Under the pieces are notes generated by a model, which had not been told where the DNA came from, ran no database searches, and was given only the letters and a program-made list of their open reading frames with translations. DNA of 64,000 nucleotides, from the NCBI RefSeq assembly GCF_010093225.1, contig NZ_PDWM01000010.1:17021-81020 (forward strand). Reading direction: 5' to 3'. The DNA is from Pseudoxanthomonas koreensis (lineage in GTDB: Bacteria > Pseudomonadota > Gammaproteobacteria > Xanthomonadales > Xanthomonadaceae). The position numbers were made by a program, and so were the translations under genes. Positions 30,279-43,175 of the stretch are shown here, one piece after another; positions within the stretch are counted from its first letter, which is position 1; each line of letters starts with the position of its first letter.

Positions 30279-31027
30279 TGGCCTTCGCCGCGACCGTGCA
30301 ATCGCTGGGCCGCGCCGGCCTGTTCTCGCTGTCGGTGCTGCGCGCCTCGCTGCCCACGCGCGACTTCTTCGCCGAACTGGTGCGCGAGATCTACAAGATC
30401 GGCGGCCGCTCGCTGCCGATCATCGCCGTGGGCGGCGCGTTCGTGGGCCTGGTGCTGACCCTGCAGGGCTACCGCACCCTGACCACCTTCGGTGCCGCCG
30501 ACGCGCTGTCCACCTTGCTGGGCCTGTCGCTGTACCGCGAACTGGGCCCGGTGCTGACCGCGCTGCTGTTCATCGGCCGCGCCGGCAGCTCCATCGCAGC
30601 GGAACTGGGGCTGATGCGCGCCACCGACCAGATCAAGGCGCTGGAGCTGATGGCGATCGACCCGGTGGCCAAGGCGGTGGCGCCGCGGTTCTGGGCGGCG
30701 GTGCTGTGCGTGCCGCTGCTGACGGTGTTCTTCTGCTCGCTGGCGATCAGCGCCAGCTGGTTCCAGGCGGTGCAGGTGCTGGGCCTGGACAACGGCACGT
30801 TCTGGTCGGCGCTGCAGGGCAGCGTCGATTTCTGGGACGACTTCGGCGTTGCGCTGCTGAAGTCGGCCGTGTTCGGCGGCACCGCGGCGCTGGTGGCGGC
30901 CTACGTGGGCTTCCACGCCGAGCCGACCATCGAGGGCACTTCGGTGGCGACCACCCGCGCGGTGGTCAACGCCTCGCTGCTGGTGCTGATGCTGAATTTC
31001 GTGATGTCGGCTTTGCTTTTCCAGTAG
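30278..31027 (+). CDS. mlaE: Mla phospholipid transport permease
   Basis: The 249-residue integral membrane subunit of MlaFEDB. It has five or six helices, the MlaE/YrbE region YRTLTTFGAADALSTLLGLS, and the coupling segment ELGLMRATDQIKALELMAIDP that contacts the ATPase. The C-terminus AVVNASLLVLMLNFVMSALLF is typical. Its ATG overlaps the mlaF stop by one base. A 59-bp gap separates it from mlaD. Confidence 0.95.
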   Translation: MAFAATVQSLGRAGLFSLSVLRASLPTRDFFAELVREIYKIGGRSLPIIAVGGAFVGLVLTLQGYRTLTTFGAADALSTLLGLSLYRELGPVLTALLFIGRAGSSIAAELGLMRATDQIKALELMAIDPVAKAVAPRFWAAVLCVPLLTVFFCSLAISASWFQAVQVLGLDNGTFWSALQGSVDFWDDFGVALLKSAVFGGTAALVAAYVGFHAEPTIEGTSVATTRAVVNASLLVLMLNFVMSALLFQ

Positions 31028-31086
31028 CCGCGGCGCTGTTCACCGCGTTGTTTCTTCGTTCAAACCGGTTCCTATAGGTAATCCCC

Positions 31087-31617
31087 ATGGCAATCCGTGG
31101 TCCCAGGCTCGAATTCGCGGTCGGCGCCTTCCTCGTGCTGGCGCTGGTGTCGCTGCTGGTGCTGGCGTTCGCCTCGACCAACCGCCAGTTCGGCATCGGC
31201 GGCGGCAGCTACGAGCTGACCGCGCGCTTCTCCAACCTCGGCCAGCTGCGGCTGCAGGCGCCGGTGAAGATCGGCGGCGTGGTCGTGGGCCGGGTCGACC
31301 GGATCGACCTCGATCCGGTGAAGTTCGATTCCATCGTCACCCTGGCGATCGACAAGCGCTACGCCGAGCTGCCCGCGGACACCTCCGCCGGCATCTTCAC
31401 CTCCGGGCTGCTCGGCGAAAGCTTCATCGGCCTGCAGCCGGGCGGCGATCCGGAAGCGCTGCGGCCCGGCGACGAGATCGCCTACACCCAGCCGGCGATC
31501 GACCTGATCCAGCTGGTCGGCAAGTACATGTTCGGCGGCGCCGGCGGTTCCGGCGCGGCCTCCCCTCCGCCGGCGGAAATTCCCGCCACGGAACCGCCCC
31601 CCACGGAAGCACAGTGA
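31087..31617 (+). CDS. mlaD: Mla MCE-domain periplasmic subunit
   Basis: A 176-residue single-pass protein: one N-terminal membrane helix (about residues 8-28), then an MCE domain (SYELTARFSNLGQLRLQAPV, VKIGGVVVGRVDRI, LGESFIGLQPGG) that forms a hexameric ring binding lipid in the periplasm. The C-terminal 25 residues are Pro/Ala/Glu-rich and probably disordered. Start 31087 directly precedes the anchor helix. The stop overlaps the start region of mlaC. Confidence 0.94.
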   Translation: MAIRGPRLEFAVGAFLVLALVSLLVLAFASTNRQFGIGGGSYELTARFSNLGQLRLQAPVKIGGVVVGRVDRIDLDPVKFDSIVTLAIDKRYAELPADTSAGIFTSGLLGESFIGLQPGGDPEALRPGDEIAYTQPAIDLIQLVGKYMFGGAGGSGAASPPPAEIPATEPPPTEAQ

Positions 31618-31619
31618 CC

Positions 31620-32258
31620 ATGAAGCCCCTGATCCTCTCCCTCGCCCTGGCCCTGCCGCTGCTGGCGGCCGCGCCGGACGCCGCCCGCGCCCAGCAGGCC
31701 ACCGCCACGGCCCCCGCCGCGGCCGGCAAGCAGGTGGTCGCCAACGGCACCCGCATCCTCGACACCCTGCAGCAGCGCCCCGCCGAGTTCCAGAAGAACC
31801 CGGCCGCGCCCAAGGCCTTCGTCAACAGCGAACTGAGCGCCGCCTTCGACCGCGAGTACGCCGCGCGCCTGGTGCTGGGCCCGCACGGCCGCGGCGCCAG
31901 CGACGCCGACGTCAAGCTGTTCGCCGACGCGATGACCGACAACCTGATGCAGCGCTACGGCGCGGCGCTGGTCAACATCGAAGGCAAGCCGCGGATCCGG
32001 CTGAAGTCGGAAACCGCGCTGCCGGGCAACCGCGGCTTCAAGGTGTCCACCGAAGTGGTGCGCGACGGCGGCAACCCGATCCCGGTCGACTACCTGGTCC
32101 GCGACAACGGCGGCTGGAAGATCTTCGACGCGATGGTGGAAGGCGTGTCCTACGTGCAGACCTTCCGCAGCCAGTTCGACGCCCCGCTGCGGCAGAAGTC
32201 CATCGCCCAGGTCGCCGCCGACCTGCGCGCCGGCGCCCTGCAGCCGCAGGCGGAGTGA
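31620..32258 (+). CDS. mlaC: Mla periplasmic phospholipid-binding shuttle
   Basis: A 212-residue secreted protein of the MlaC/Ttg2D family that carries phospholipids between the MlaA complex in the outer membrane and MlaD. A cleavable signal peptide (LILSLALALPLLAAAPDAARA) leads the sequence. The body shows YAARLVLGPHGRGAS and the C-terminal region NGGWKIFDAMVEGVSYVQTFRSQF that is characteristic of the family. ATG 31620 with GGAAG about 10 bases upstream is preferred to the GTG at 31614. Confidence 0.93.
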   Translation: MKPLILSLALALPLLAAAPDAARAQQATATAPAAAGKQVVANGTRILDTLQQRPAEFQKNPAAPKAFVNSELSAAFDREYAARLVLGPHGRGASDADVKLFADAMTDNLMQRYGAALVNIEGKPRIRLKSETALPGNRGFKVSTEVVRDGGNPIPVDYLVRDNGGWKIFDAMVEGVSYVQTFRSQFDAPLRQKSIAQVAADLRAGALQPQAE

Positions 32259-32575
32259 GCACGCACGCGACCATGGCCGGCCTGCAGTTGCGACGCGAAG
32301 GCGAGGTGCTGCACCTGGCCGGCGAGCTCGACCGCGCCGCGGCTACCGCGGCGTGGCCGTCGCTGCCGCCGTTGCTGGCCGGTATCCGCAGCATCGACAT
32401 CACCGCGGTGACGCGCCTGGACAGCGCCGGGCTGGCGCTGCTGGCCGAAGCGATGACGTGCGCGGCCGCACAGGGCACCCCCCCGGTGCTGCACGGTGCG
32501 CCCGAAGGCCTGGCCGAACTGCGCGCGGCTTATCGCCTGGATGCCGCGCTGGGCTACGCGGACGCCGCTCCGTGA
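32255..32575 (+). CDS. mlaB: Mla STAS-domain subunit
   Basis: A 106-residue cytoplasmic STAS-domain protein that binds MlaF and stabilises the transporter. The conserved STAS segment is DITAVTRLDSAGLALLAEAM, with the Asp-Ser pair at the usual position. GTG 32255 overlaps the mlaC stop; an ATG at 32273 is an alternative. It is short, but the position in the mla operon makes the assignment firm. Confidence 0.9.
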   Translation: MSTHATMAGLQLRREGEVLHLAGELDRAAATAAWPSLPPLLAGIRSIDITAVTRLDSAGLALLAEAMTCAAAQGTPPVLHGAPEGLAELRAAYRLDAALGYADAAP

Positions 32576-33711
32576 TCGATCGCGTGCTGCGCCCGCTGGC
32601 GCCCGTTGCGCTGCTGCTGGCGCTGGCCGCCTGCGCCGGCACCCCCGGGCCGGCGGCGACGCCGCCTGGCGGCACGCCGGTGGCCGGCATGGCCGGTGCC
32701 ACGGAAGTGGCGACCGGACCGGAGTCAGCCGCTTCCTCGTCCTTGCCGCCGGCGGGTGAGGGCGGCACTGTTGCCGCCACTGCGACGGAAGTTGGCGCCG
32801 GTGTCGAAGGCCCTGCCGATGCGGGTGCCGCCGCGGGTCCGGACGATGGTTCCGCTGCCATCGCAGCGGAGCCTCCGGCGGGCGCGGAAGCCGCCACCGC
32901 TTCCGGCGCGCCCACCGCGGCCGAGGACGACTACGCCGCGCTCTACGGCGAGGCGCCACCACTTGCGGATCCGGCCGTGGACACCGCCCCGGCCGCGGTC
33001 GCCTACGACCCGTGGGAGCCGATGAACCGCGGCATCCACGCCTTCAACAACATGGTCGACCGCGCCGTGGCCCGGCCGATCGCCCGCGCCTACGTGGCGG
33101 TGGTGCCGCAGCCGGTGCGGCTGGGCGTGACCAACTTCTTCGACAACCTGTCCTCGCCGCTGACCTTCGTCAACCAGGTGCTGCAGGGCCGGCCGCGCGA
33201 CGCGGTGCAGACCGTGGGCCGGTTCCTGGTCAACTCCACGCTGGGCATCGGCGGCGTGTTCGACCCCGCCAGCGACCTGAAGATGAAGCGGCGCAGCGAG
33301 GATTTCGGCCAGACCCTGGGCATCTGGGGCTGGCGCAGTTCGCGCTACGTGGAGCTGCCGTTCTTCGGCCCGCGCACCCTGCGCGACGTGATGGGCCTGG
33401 CCGGCGACGCGCCGCTGTCGATGACGCCGCGGATCGAGGAAGACAAGGTACGCATCGCCCTGCAGGGCCTGCAGCTGGTGGACACCCGCGCCCAGCTGCT
33501 GGCGCTGGACGCGCTGCGCGACGCGGCGCCGGACGAATACGCGATCACCCGCGACGCCTGGCTCAAGCGCCGCACCTTCCAGATCGAGAGCGACCGCCGC
33601 AACCGGTCGCAGGACGGCGACCTTCCCGACTACCTGCGCGAAGAGGAAGAGGAAGAACGCAATCCGACCGTGCCGGCGAACGCGATGCCGATCCCGGTGA
33701 CGGTGCCGTAA
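32572..33711 (+). CDS. mlaA: Mla outer-membrane lipoprotein (VacJ family) with long linker
   Basis: MlaA removes mislocalised phospholipids from the outer leaflet of the outer membrane. GTG 32572 overlaps the mlaB stop and gives a lipoprotein signal ending LAAC. About 120 residues of Ala/Gly/Pro/Glu-rich low-complexity sequence follow before the conserved MlaA domain (YDPWEPMNRGIHAFNN, FFDNLSSPLTFVNQVLQG, RFLVNSTLGIGGVFDPAS, LGIWGW). The total of 379 aa is longer than the roughly 250 of E. coli MlaA because of this linker. Unlike E. coli, mlaA sits in the same operon as mlaFEDCB. Confidence 0.94.
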   Translation: MIDRVLRPLAPVALLLALAACAGTPGPAATPPGGTPVAGMAGATEVATGPESAASSSLPPAGEGGTVAATATEVGAGVEGPADAGAAAGPDDGSAAIAAEPPAGAEAATASGAPTAAEDDYAALYGEAPPLADPAVDTAPAAVAYDPWEPMNRGIHAFNNMVDRAVARPIARAYVAVVPQPVRLGVTNFFDNLSSPLTFVNQVLQGRPRDAVQTVGRFLVNSTLGIGGVFDPASDLKMKRRSEDFGQTLGIWGWRSSRYVELPFFGPRTLRDVMGLAGDAPLSMTPRIEEDKVRIALQGLQLVDTRAQLLALDALRDAAPDEYAITRDAWLKRRTFQIESDRRNRSQDGDLPDYLREEEEEERNPTVPANAMPIPVTVP

Positions 33712-33796
33712 CCGCCGCGCACGTGCGCATGCCGGATTCGCCGCCGCCCACGCCGGCGCCGATGCCATAACGCCGCGAAGCGCGTGCATGCCCTTT

Positions 33797-33930
33797 GTAG
33801 GAGCCCACTTCAGGGGGCGACCCGATGCGGCAGGTCGAAGCCACGCATGAACGCGCACCCATCCGGAGGATGTGCGTTGAACACCGCGTATCCAGGCGTT
33901 GCCAGGTCGCCCCCTGAAGTGGGCTCCTAC
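33797..33930. repeat. REPIN-like symmetric element, copy C
   Basis: Left arm GTAGGAGCCCACTTCAGG at 33797, centre TCCGGA at 33862-33867, right arm ending CTAC at 33930. It lies between the convergent mlaA and rmuC genes, and its right arm contains the TAG stop of rmuC. Confidence 0.92.
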
Positions 33931-35312
33931 AGGGGGTCTTCTTCGGGGTCGGGGTCGTCGGGGAGCGGGTCGCCGAGCAGGGCTTGCGCCTGTTCCTGGC
34001 CCAGCGTCTCCACCCCGCGCAGGCGGCGCTCGATGGTGCGGGTCTTGCGGCTGGCGTCGCCCAGGCTCTTGCCGACGGTGTTGATCTGCTTCTCGGCCCG
34101 CTCCAGGATCCCGGAGAACTTGCCGAACTCGCTCTTCACCGCGCCCAGCAGCGCCCACACCTCGCTGGAACGCTGCTCGATGGCCAGGGTGCGAAAGCCC
34201 ATCTGCAGGCTGTTGAGCAGCGCCGTCACCGTGGTCGGCCCGGCCACCACCACGCGATGCTCGCGCTGCAGCGCATCGGTCAGCCCCGGGCGGCGGATGG
34301 CTTCGGCGTACAGGCCTTCGGTGGGCAGGAACATCACCGCGAAATCGGTGGAGTGCGGTGGCGCGATGTACTTGTCGCAGATGGACTTCGCCTGGACCCG
34401 GATCGCGCGCTCGAGCTGGGCGCCGCTGGTGCGCACCAGTTCCTGGTCGCCCTGTTCCTGCGCGTCGAGCAGGCGCTCGTAGTCCTCGCGCGGGAACTTG
34501 GCGTCGATCGGCAGCCACACCGGCGCATCGGCCTGGCCGCGGCCGGGCAGGCGCACCGCGAAATCGACCATCTCGCCACCCTCGGGACGGATCTTCACCC
34601 CGCGTGCGTACTGCTCGGCGGTGAGGGTCTGCTCGAGGATGTTCTCCAGCTGCACCTCGCCCCAGCCGCCACGGGTCTTGACGTTGGCCAGCACGCGCTT
34701 GAGGTCGCCGACCCCGGTGGCCAGCTGCTGCATCTCGCCCAGCCCGCGCTGCACCTGCTCCAGCCGCTCGGACACCAGCTTGAACGAGGAATCCAGGCGC
34801 GTGGTCAGCGTGCTCTGCAGCTTCTCGTCCACGGTCTCGCGCATCTTCTCCAGCTTCTGCGCGTTGTCGGCCTGCAGCGCGCGCAGCTGCTGTTCGAGGG
34901 TGGCGCGCATCTCGCCGATGCGCTGCTCGTTGCGCTGGGTCAGCTCGCGCAGCTGGGTGGAAAGGTTCCCGCTGGAGCGCTGTTGCGACTCGGCCGATTC
35001 CAGCCGGTGCTTGCGCGCGTCCTCGGTGAGGGTGTCGCGCAGGGTGTCCAGGCGGGCGTCGGTGCGGGTGCCCAGGTCGGCCAGGTTGCGCGCGAAGGCG
35101 TCGATGCGCTGGCCCTGGGTGGAGGCCAGGCCGTCCAGCTGCTGGCGCAGTTCCAGGCGGCCGTCGCGCTGCTCGGCGCGCAAGGCCTCCTCCAGCTGCG
35201 CCCGCACCCGCTCCAGCGCGGCCTCCGGGCGGCGCAGCAGCAACGCCAGCAGGAAGGCCAGGACCGCCAGCAGCAGGCCGGCGACCAGATAGAGCAGGGC
35301 GGTATCGGTCAT
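33927..35312 (-). CDS. rmuC: DNA recombination protein RmuC
   Basis: A 461-residue protein with one N-terminal membrane helix (about 7-27), a long coiled coil (about 30-190) and a C-terminal RmuC nuclease-like domain (VKTRGGWGEVQLENILEQ, LPIDAKFPREDYERLL, FLPTEGLYAEA). E. coli RmuC limits inversion at short inverted repeats and is proposed to be a nuclease. The TAG stop (33929-33927) is part of a REPIN arm, so the C-terminal sequence just before it (DDPDPEEDPL) abuts the repeat. Confidence 0.93.
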   Translation of the reverse strand: MTDTALLYLVAGLLLAVLAFLLALLLRRPEAALERVRAQLEEALRAEQRDGRLELRQQLDGLASTQGQRIDAFARNLADLGTRTDARLDTLRDTLTEDARKHRLESAESQQRSSGNLSTQLRELTQRNEQRIGEMRATLEQQLRALQADNAQKLEKMRETVDEKLQSTLTTRLDSSFKLVSERLEQVQRGLGEMQQLATGVGDLKRVLANVKTRGGWGEVQLENILEQTLTAEQYARGVKIRPEGGEMVDFAVRLPGRGQADAPVWLPIDAKFPREDYERLLDAQEQGDQELVRTSGAQLERAIRVQAKSICDKYIAPPHSTDFAVMFLPTEGLYAEAIRRPGLTDALQREHRVVVAGPTTVTALLNSLQMGFRTLAIEQRSSEVWALLGAVKSEFGKFSGILERAEKQINTVGKSLGDASRKTRTIERRLRGVETLGQEQAQALLGDPLPDDPDPEEDPL

Positions 35313-35409
35313 GCGGACAGTCTAGCGGGGGCGGTCGCAGGGGTCGCGACCGGAGGCTGCGCCCGGCCATTCACGCGGCCCCAAGGCCGGCCGGGCCAGA
35401 CTTGGCGGC

Positions 35410-35778
35410 ATGGGCACCAGCACGCGCCACCCCATCCACCTCAAGCGCGCCTACGAAGAGCCGGCGCCGGGCGACGGCCAGCGCCTGCTGGTGGACGGGC
35501 TGTGGCCGCGCGGGGTGTCGAAGGAGAACCTCGCGGCGGAGGCCTGGCTCAAGGCGCTGGCCCCCAGCACCGCGCTGCGCAAGTGGTTCGACCATGATCC
35601 GGCACGCTGGGACACCTTCCGCGCCCGTTACTTCGAAGAGCTGGAGGCCAAGCCAGAGGCCCTGGCACAGCTGCGTGCCTACCGCGCGCGCGGTCCGGTA
35701 ACCCTGCTTTACGCCGCCCGCGACGAAGAGCACAACAACGCGGTGGCGTTGCGCGACTACCTGCTGCGCGGACGGTGA
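35410..35778 (+). CDS. DUF488 family protein (YeaO-like)
   Basis: A 122-residue cytoplasmic protein with the DUF488 marks: RLLVDGLWPRGVSKE, LRKWFDHDPARWDTFRARY and TLLYAARDEEHNNAVAL. No biochemical role is established for this family. It lies between rmuC (divergent) and putP (same strand) and is not in an obvious operon. The length equals the usual size, so it appears complete. Confidence 0.88.
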   Translation: MGTSTRHPIHLKRAYEEPAPGDGQRLLVDGLWPRGVSKENLAAEAWLKALAPSTALRKWFDHDPARWDTFRARYFEELEAKPEALAQLRAYRARGPVTLLYAARDEEHNNAVALRDYLLRGR

Positions 35779-35943
35779 CGCGCCGGATGCGGCGAACCAC
35801 GGTGCGGCGCAGATTGCCAGACGCACGCACTGGCACTTAGGCTGCGCCGGCCGGGCATTTTCCCGGCCATGTCACCGCCGCCGTCCGCGCACCGGAACAG
35901 ATCCGCGCGCGACGGCCGCACCACCGCCAGCCCCGGGATCCCG

Positions 35944-37431
35944 ATGACCGCCAGCACGCCGCTGCTCCTCACCTTCTGCGCCTACCTGCTGCTGATGGTC
36001 GGCATCGGCTTCGCCGCCTGGCGCCGCACCCGCACCTTCGACGACTACATCCTCGGCGGGCGCTCGCTGGGCAGCTTCGTGACCGCGCTGGCGGCCGGCG
36101 CCTCGGACATGAGCGGCTGGCTGATGATGGGCCTGCCGGGCGCGCTGTACCTGAGCGGCGCGTCGGAAGCGTGGATCGCGGTCGGCCTGGTCATCGGCGC
36201 CTGGTGCAACTGGCGCTGGGTCGCCGGGCCGCTGCGCGTCTACACCGAGCGCACCGAGAACGCGCTGACCCTGCCGGACTACTTCACCCACCGCTTCGAG
36301 GATGGCAGCCGCCTGCTGCGGATCCTCTCGGCGCTGGTGATCCTGGTGTTCTTCACCATCTACTGCGCCTCGGGCATTGTCGCCGGCGCGCGGCTGTTCG
36401 AGAGCCTGCTCGGGATCCCGTACGCGCAGGCGATGTTCTGGGGCGCCGCGGTGACGATCATCTACACCTTCGTCGGCGGCTTCCTGGCGGTCAGCTGGAC
36501 CGACACCATCCAGGCCTCGCTGATGATCTTCGCGCTGCTGCTGGTGCCGGTGTTCGCGATCACCGGTGCCGGCGGCCCGTCGCAGGCGATGGTCCTGATC
36601 GAGCAGGTCGATCCGTCGCGCCTGCACTGGATCGGTGCCGGCGGCGCGATCGCCGTGGTGTCGGCCCTGGCCTGGGGGCTGGGCTATTTCGGCCAGCCGC
36701 ACATCCTGGCGCGATTCATGGCCGCCGGCAGCCTGGCCACGATCCCGCGCGCGCGCCGCATCGCCATGACCTGGATGACCCTGTGCCTGGCCGGCGCGGT
36801 GGCAACAGGTTTCTTCGGCATCGCCTGGTTCGCCGCCCATCCGGAGGTGGCCGGTCCGGTGAACGCCAATCCGGAGCGGGTGTTCATCGCGCTGTCGGAA
36901 CTGCTTTTCAACCCGTGGATCGCCGGCGTGCTGCTGTCGGCGATCCTGGCCGCGATCATGAGCACGCTGTCGGCGCAGCTGCTGGTGTGCTCGAGCGCGC
37001 TGACCGAAGACTTCTACCGCGGCCTGTTGCGGCCGAAGGCCTCGCATCGCGAACTGGTGTGGTTCAGCCGCTCGATGGTGCTGGCCGTGGCGCTGCTGGC
37101 GATCTGGATCGCACGCGACCCGGAAAGCCGCGTGCTCGGCCTGGTGGCCTATGCCTGGGCCGGGTTCGGCGCCGCGTTCGGCCCGGTCGTGCTGCTGTCG
37201 GTGTTCTGGAAGCGGATGACCCGCAACGGCGCGCTGGCCGGCGTGGTCGTCGGCGCGCTGACGGTGGTGCTGTGGAAGCAGACCGGCAGCGCGCTGTACG
37301 AGATCGTGCCGGGCTTCATCGCGGCCACCGTGGCGATCGTGGTCGTCAGCCTGCTCGGCAAGGCGCCCTCGGCGCCGGTGCAGGCCCGCCACGAGCAGGT
37401 GCGGGCCACGCTGCGCGAGAACGGGTACTGA
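35944..37431 (+). CDS. putP: Sodium/proline symporter
   Basis: A sodium:solute symporter of 495 residues with about 13 membrane helices, imported substrate most likely proline. The SSS signature is seen in FDDYILGGRSLGSFVTALAAGASDMSGWL near residue 35, and GLGYFGQPHILARFMA and ILAAIMSTLSAQLLVCSSALTEDFYRG match PutP closely. Start 35944 begins immediately before helix 1; an upstream in-frame ATG at 35869 adds only charged, non-conserved residues. No putA is near. Confidence 0.93.
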   Translation: MTASTPLLLTFCAYLLLMVGIGFAAWRRTRTFDDYILGGRSLGSFVTALAAGASDMSGWLMMGLPGALYLSGASEAWIAVGLVIGAWCNWRWVAGPLRVYTERTENALTLPDYFTHRFEDGSRLLRILSALVILVFFTIYCASGIVAGARLFESLLGIPYAQAMFWGAAVTIIYTFVGGFLAVSWTDTIQASLMIFALLLVPVFAITGAGGPSQAMVLIEQVDPSRLHWIGAGGAIAVVSALAWGLGYFGQPHILARFMAAGSLATIPRARRIAMTWMTLCLAGAVATGFFGIAWFAAHPEVAGPVNANPERVFIALSELLFNPWIAGVLLSAILAAIMSTLSAQLLVCSSALTEDFYRGLLRPKASHRELVWFSRSMVLAVALLAIWIARDPESRVLGLVAYAWAGFGAAFGPVVLLSVFWKRMTRNGALAGVVVGALTVVLWKQTGSALYEIVPGFIAATVAIVVVSLLGKAPSAPVQARHEQVRATLRENGY

Positions 37432-41073
<3,642 letters not shown>

Positions 41074-41095
41074 CCCCCTCGCGGTTACGCCCCCT

Positions 41096-41227
41096 GTAGG
41101 AGCCCACTTCAGGGGGCGACCCGACGCCGTCGGGATACGCCACGTTCAACGCGACGTCTCCGGACCGGTTGCGTTGAACACCGCTTCACCCAGCTCCATC
41201 GGGTCGCCCCCTGAAGTGGGCTCCTAC
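41096..41227. repeat. REPIN-like symmetric element, copy D
   Basis: The clearest member of the family: GTAG at 41096, GTTCAACGC left of centre, TCCGGA at 41159-41164 exactly at the midpoint, GCGTTGAAC right of centre, CTAC at 41227. It fills the gap between icd and aceK and could form one long hairpin in a shared transcript. Confidence 0.94.
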
Positions 41228-41259
41228 AGGAAAGGGGCGGCAGCGCCTAAGATCGGGCC

Positions 41260-42969
41260 ATGCCCAACGCCGCCGCCATCGCCGCGCTGATCCGCGACGC
41301 CTTCGACGACTACAACGCGCGCTTCGCCGCGACCAGCCGCCGTGCACGCGGACGCTTCGAGGCGCGCGACTGGGCCGGCGCGCGCGCCGACGCGGCCGAG
41401 CGCCTGGACCTGTACGACGCCTGCATCGACGAATGCAGCCGGCGCCTGGCCGCGCAGCTGGACACGCAGGCCCACGACCGTGCGCTGTGGAGCGCGGTGC
41501 GCGACGCGTTCGCCACGCTCGTGGCCGGCGCCATCGACGGCGAGCTGTACAAGACCTTCTACAACACCCTGACCCGGCGCTTCTTCCGCACCCGCGGCGT
41601 GGACCCGGCGATCGAGTTCGTGGCCCTGGACATCGAGCCCACCGACGCGATCACCCGCCCGGTGGCGCGGCACGCCTACGCGGTGTCCGAATCGCGACCG
41701 ACCGACGCCTTCATCCGCGTGCTGGAAAACCAGCGCTTCGACGCGCCCTGGGCGCACCGCACCCGCTGCGCGGCGGCGATCGCGGTGCGCCTGCAGGACG
41801 ACCTTGCGCACTGGGGCGAGCACCCGGTGCGCGGGATCGAGCTGCTGGACACCGTGTTCTTCCGCGAGCGCCGCGCCTACCTGGTCGGGCGCGTGTTCGG
41901 CGAGCACCGCTTCTCGCCCTGCGTGATAGCGCTGGTGAACGGCACCGACGGCATCCGCGCCGAAGCGGTGCTGACCCGCCGCGCCGACGTGGCCCAGCTG
42001 TTCGGCGTATCGCGCAGCTACTTCCAGGCGGATTTGCCGACGGTGGGCGATGCGGTGGTGTTCCTGCGCTCGCTGCTGCCGCACAAGCCGATCGACGAGC
42101 TCTACACCGTGCTCGGCCGCGCCAAGCAGGGCAAGACCGAGCGCTACCGCAGCTTCTTCCGCTACTTCCACGCCCATCCGGCCGAGCGGCTGGTGCGCGC
42201 CGAAGGCACGCCGGGCATGGTCATGGCGGTGTTCACCCTGCCCGGGCAACCGCTGGTGTTCAAGGTGATCCGCGACCGCTTCGCCTGGCCGAAGACGACC
42301 ACGCGCGAGGAAGTGGAGGCGCAGTACGAGCGCGTATTCCGCCTCGACCGGGTCGGGCGCCTGCTCGATGCGCAGCCGTTCCGCCACCTGCGCTTCCCGC
42401 GCGAGCGCTTCGAACCTTCGCTGCTGGCCGAACTGCGCGACAGCTGCGCGGCCAGCCTGGCCGAGGACGGCGACGACATCGTGCTGCGGCTGTGCTACGT
42501 GCAGCGCCGGCTGCGGCCACTGGACCTGTACCTGCGCGAGCAGACGCCCGAAGGCGCGCATGCGGCGGCACTGGACTACGGCCAGGCGATCGTCGACCTG
42601 GCCCGCAACGACATCTTTCCCGGCGACATGCTGCTGAAGAATTTCGGCGTCTCGCGCCACCGCAAGGTGGTGTTCTACGACTACGACGAGATCATGCCGG
42701 TCAGCGGATGCCACTTCCGCGAGTGGCCGCAGCCGGCCAGCTTCGAGGAGCAGATGGCGGCCGAGCCGTGGTTCCACGTTGCGCCCGGCGACGTGTTCCC
42801 GGAACGCTTCGCCCAGTTCATGGGCCTGCCGGCGCCGCTGGCCGCGGCGCTGGCGACCGTGCACGGCCAGCTGTTCCGGCCGCAGTGGTGGCGGCAGCTG
42901 CAGGCGCAGCTACGCGACGGCGAATGGCCGGACATGCCGCCGTACCCGGAAGCCTTGAAACTGGCGTAG
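41260..42969 (+). CDS. aceK: Isocitrate dehydrogenase kinase/phosphatase
   Basis: AceK (569 aa) is a bifunctional kinase/phosphatase that in E. coli controls flux between the Krebs cycle and glyoxylate bypass by phosphorylating homodimeric isocitrate dehydrogenase. Kinase-domain landmarks are VFKVIRDRF (ATP Lys), [18 protein letters not shown] (catalytic loop with Asp) and [14 protein letters not shown] (metal-binding Asp). The N-terminal regulatory domain and total length match the family. It lies behind a monomeric icd, which is not the type AceK is known to modify. No aceA or aceB is in the window. Confidence 0.94.
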   Translation: MPNAAAIAALIRDAFDDYNARFAATSRRARGRFEARDWAGARADAAERLDLYDACIDECSRRLAAQLDTQAHDRALWSAVRDAFATLVAGAIDGELYKTFYNTLTRRFFRTRGVDPAIEFVALDIEPTDAITRPVARHAYAVSESRPTDAFIRVLENQRFDAPWAHRTRCAAAIAVRLQDDLAHWGEHPVRGIELLDTVFFRERRAYLVGRVFGEHRFSPCVIALVNGTDGIRAEAVLTRRADVAQLFGVSRSYFQADLPTVGDAVVFLRSLLPHKPIDELYTVLGRAKQGKTERYRSFFRYFHAHPAERLVRAEGTPGMVMAVFTLPGQPLVFKVIRDRFAWPKTTTREEVEAQYERVFRLDRVGRLLDAQPFRHLRFPRERFEPSLLAELRDSCAASLAEDGDDIVLRLCYVQRRLRPLDLYLREQTPEGAHAAALDYGQAIVDLARNDIFPGDMLLKNFGVSRHRKVVFYDYDEIMPVSGCHFREWPQPASFEEQMAAEPWFHVAPGDVFPERFAQFMGLPAPLAAALATVHGQLFRPQWWRQLQAQLRDGEWPDMPPYPEALKLA

Positions 42970-42989
42970 AGCACGGCGGACGCATTCCT

Positions 42990-43119
42990 GTAGGAGCTCC
43001 CTTCAGGGGCGACCCGACGCCGCAGGAACAACGCCGCGCTGAACGCGCACTTCCGGCGATTGTCGTGTTGACCGTCGTATCCCCGACGCCTTCGGGTCGC
43101 CCCTGAAGGGAGCTCCTAC
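42990..43119. repeat. REPIN-like symmetric element, copy E (variant arms)
   Basis: Same layout as the other copies, with centre TTCCGGC (43051-43057, one base off TCCGGA), but both arms carry coordinated changes: GTAGGAGCTCCCTTCAGGGG on the left and its exact complement on the right. The arms remain perfectly complementary over about 28 bp. It lies between aceK and the methyltransferase gene. Confidence 0.92.
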
Positions 43120-43175
43120 AGGAAGGGCCGGACGCGCGTGCTAGGCTCGCGCCACGTCCGCACCGGAGACCCGAG

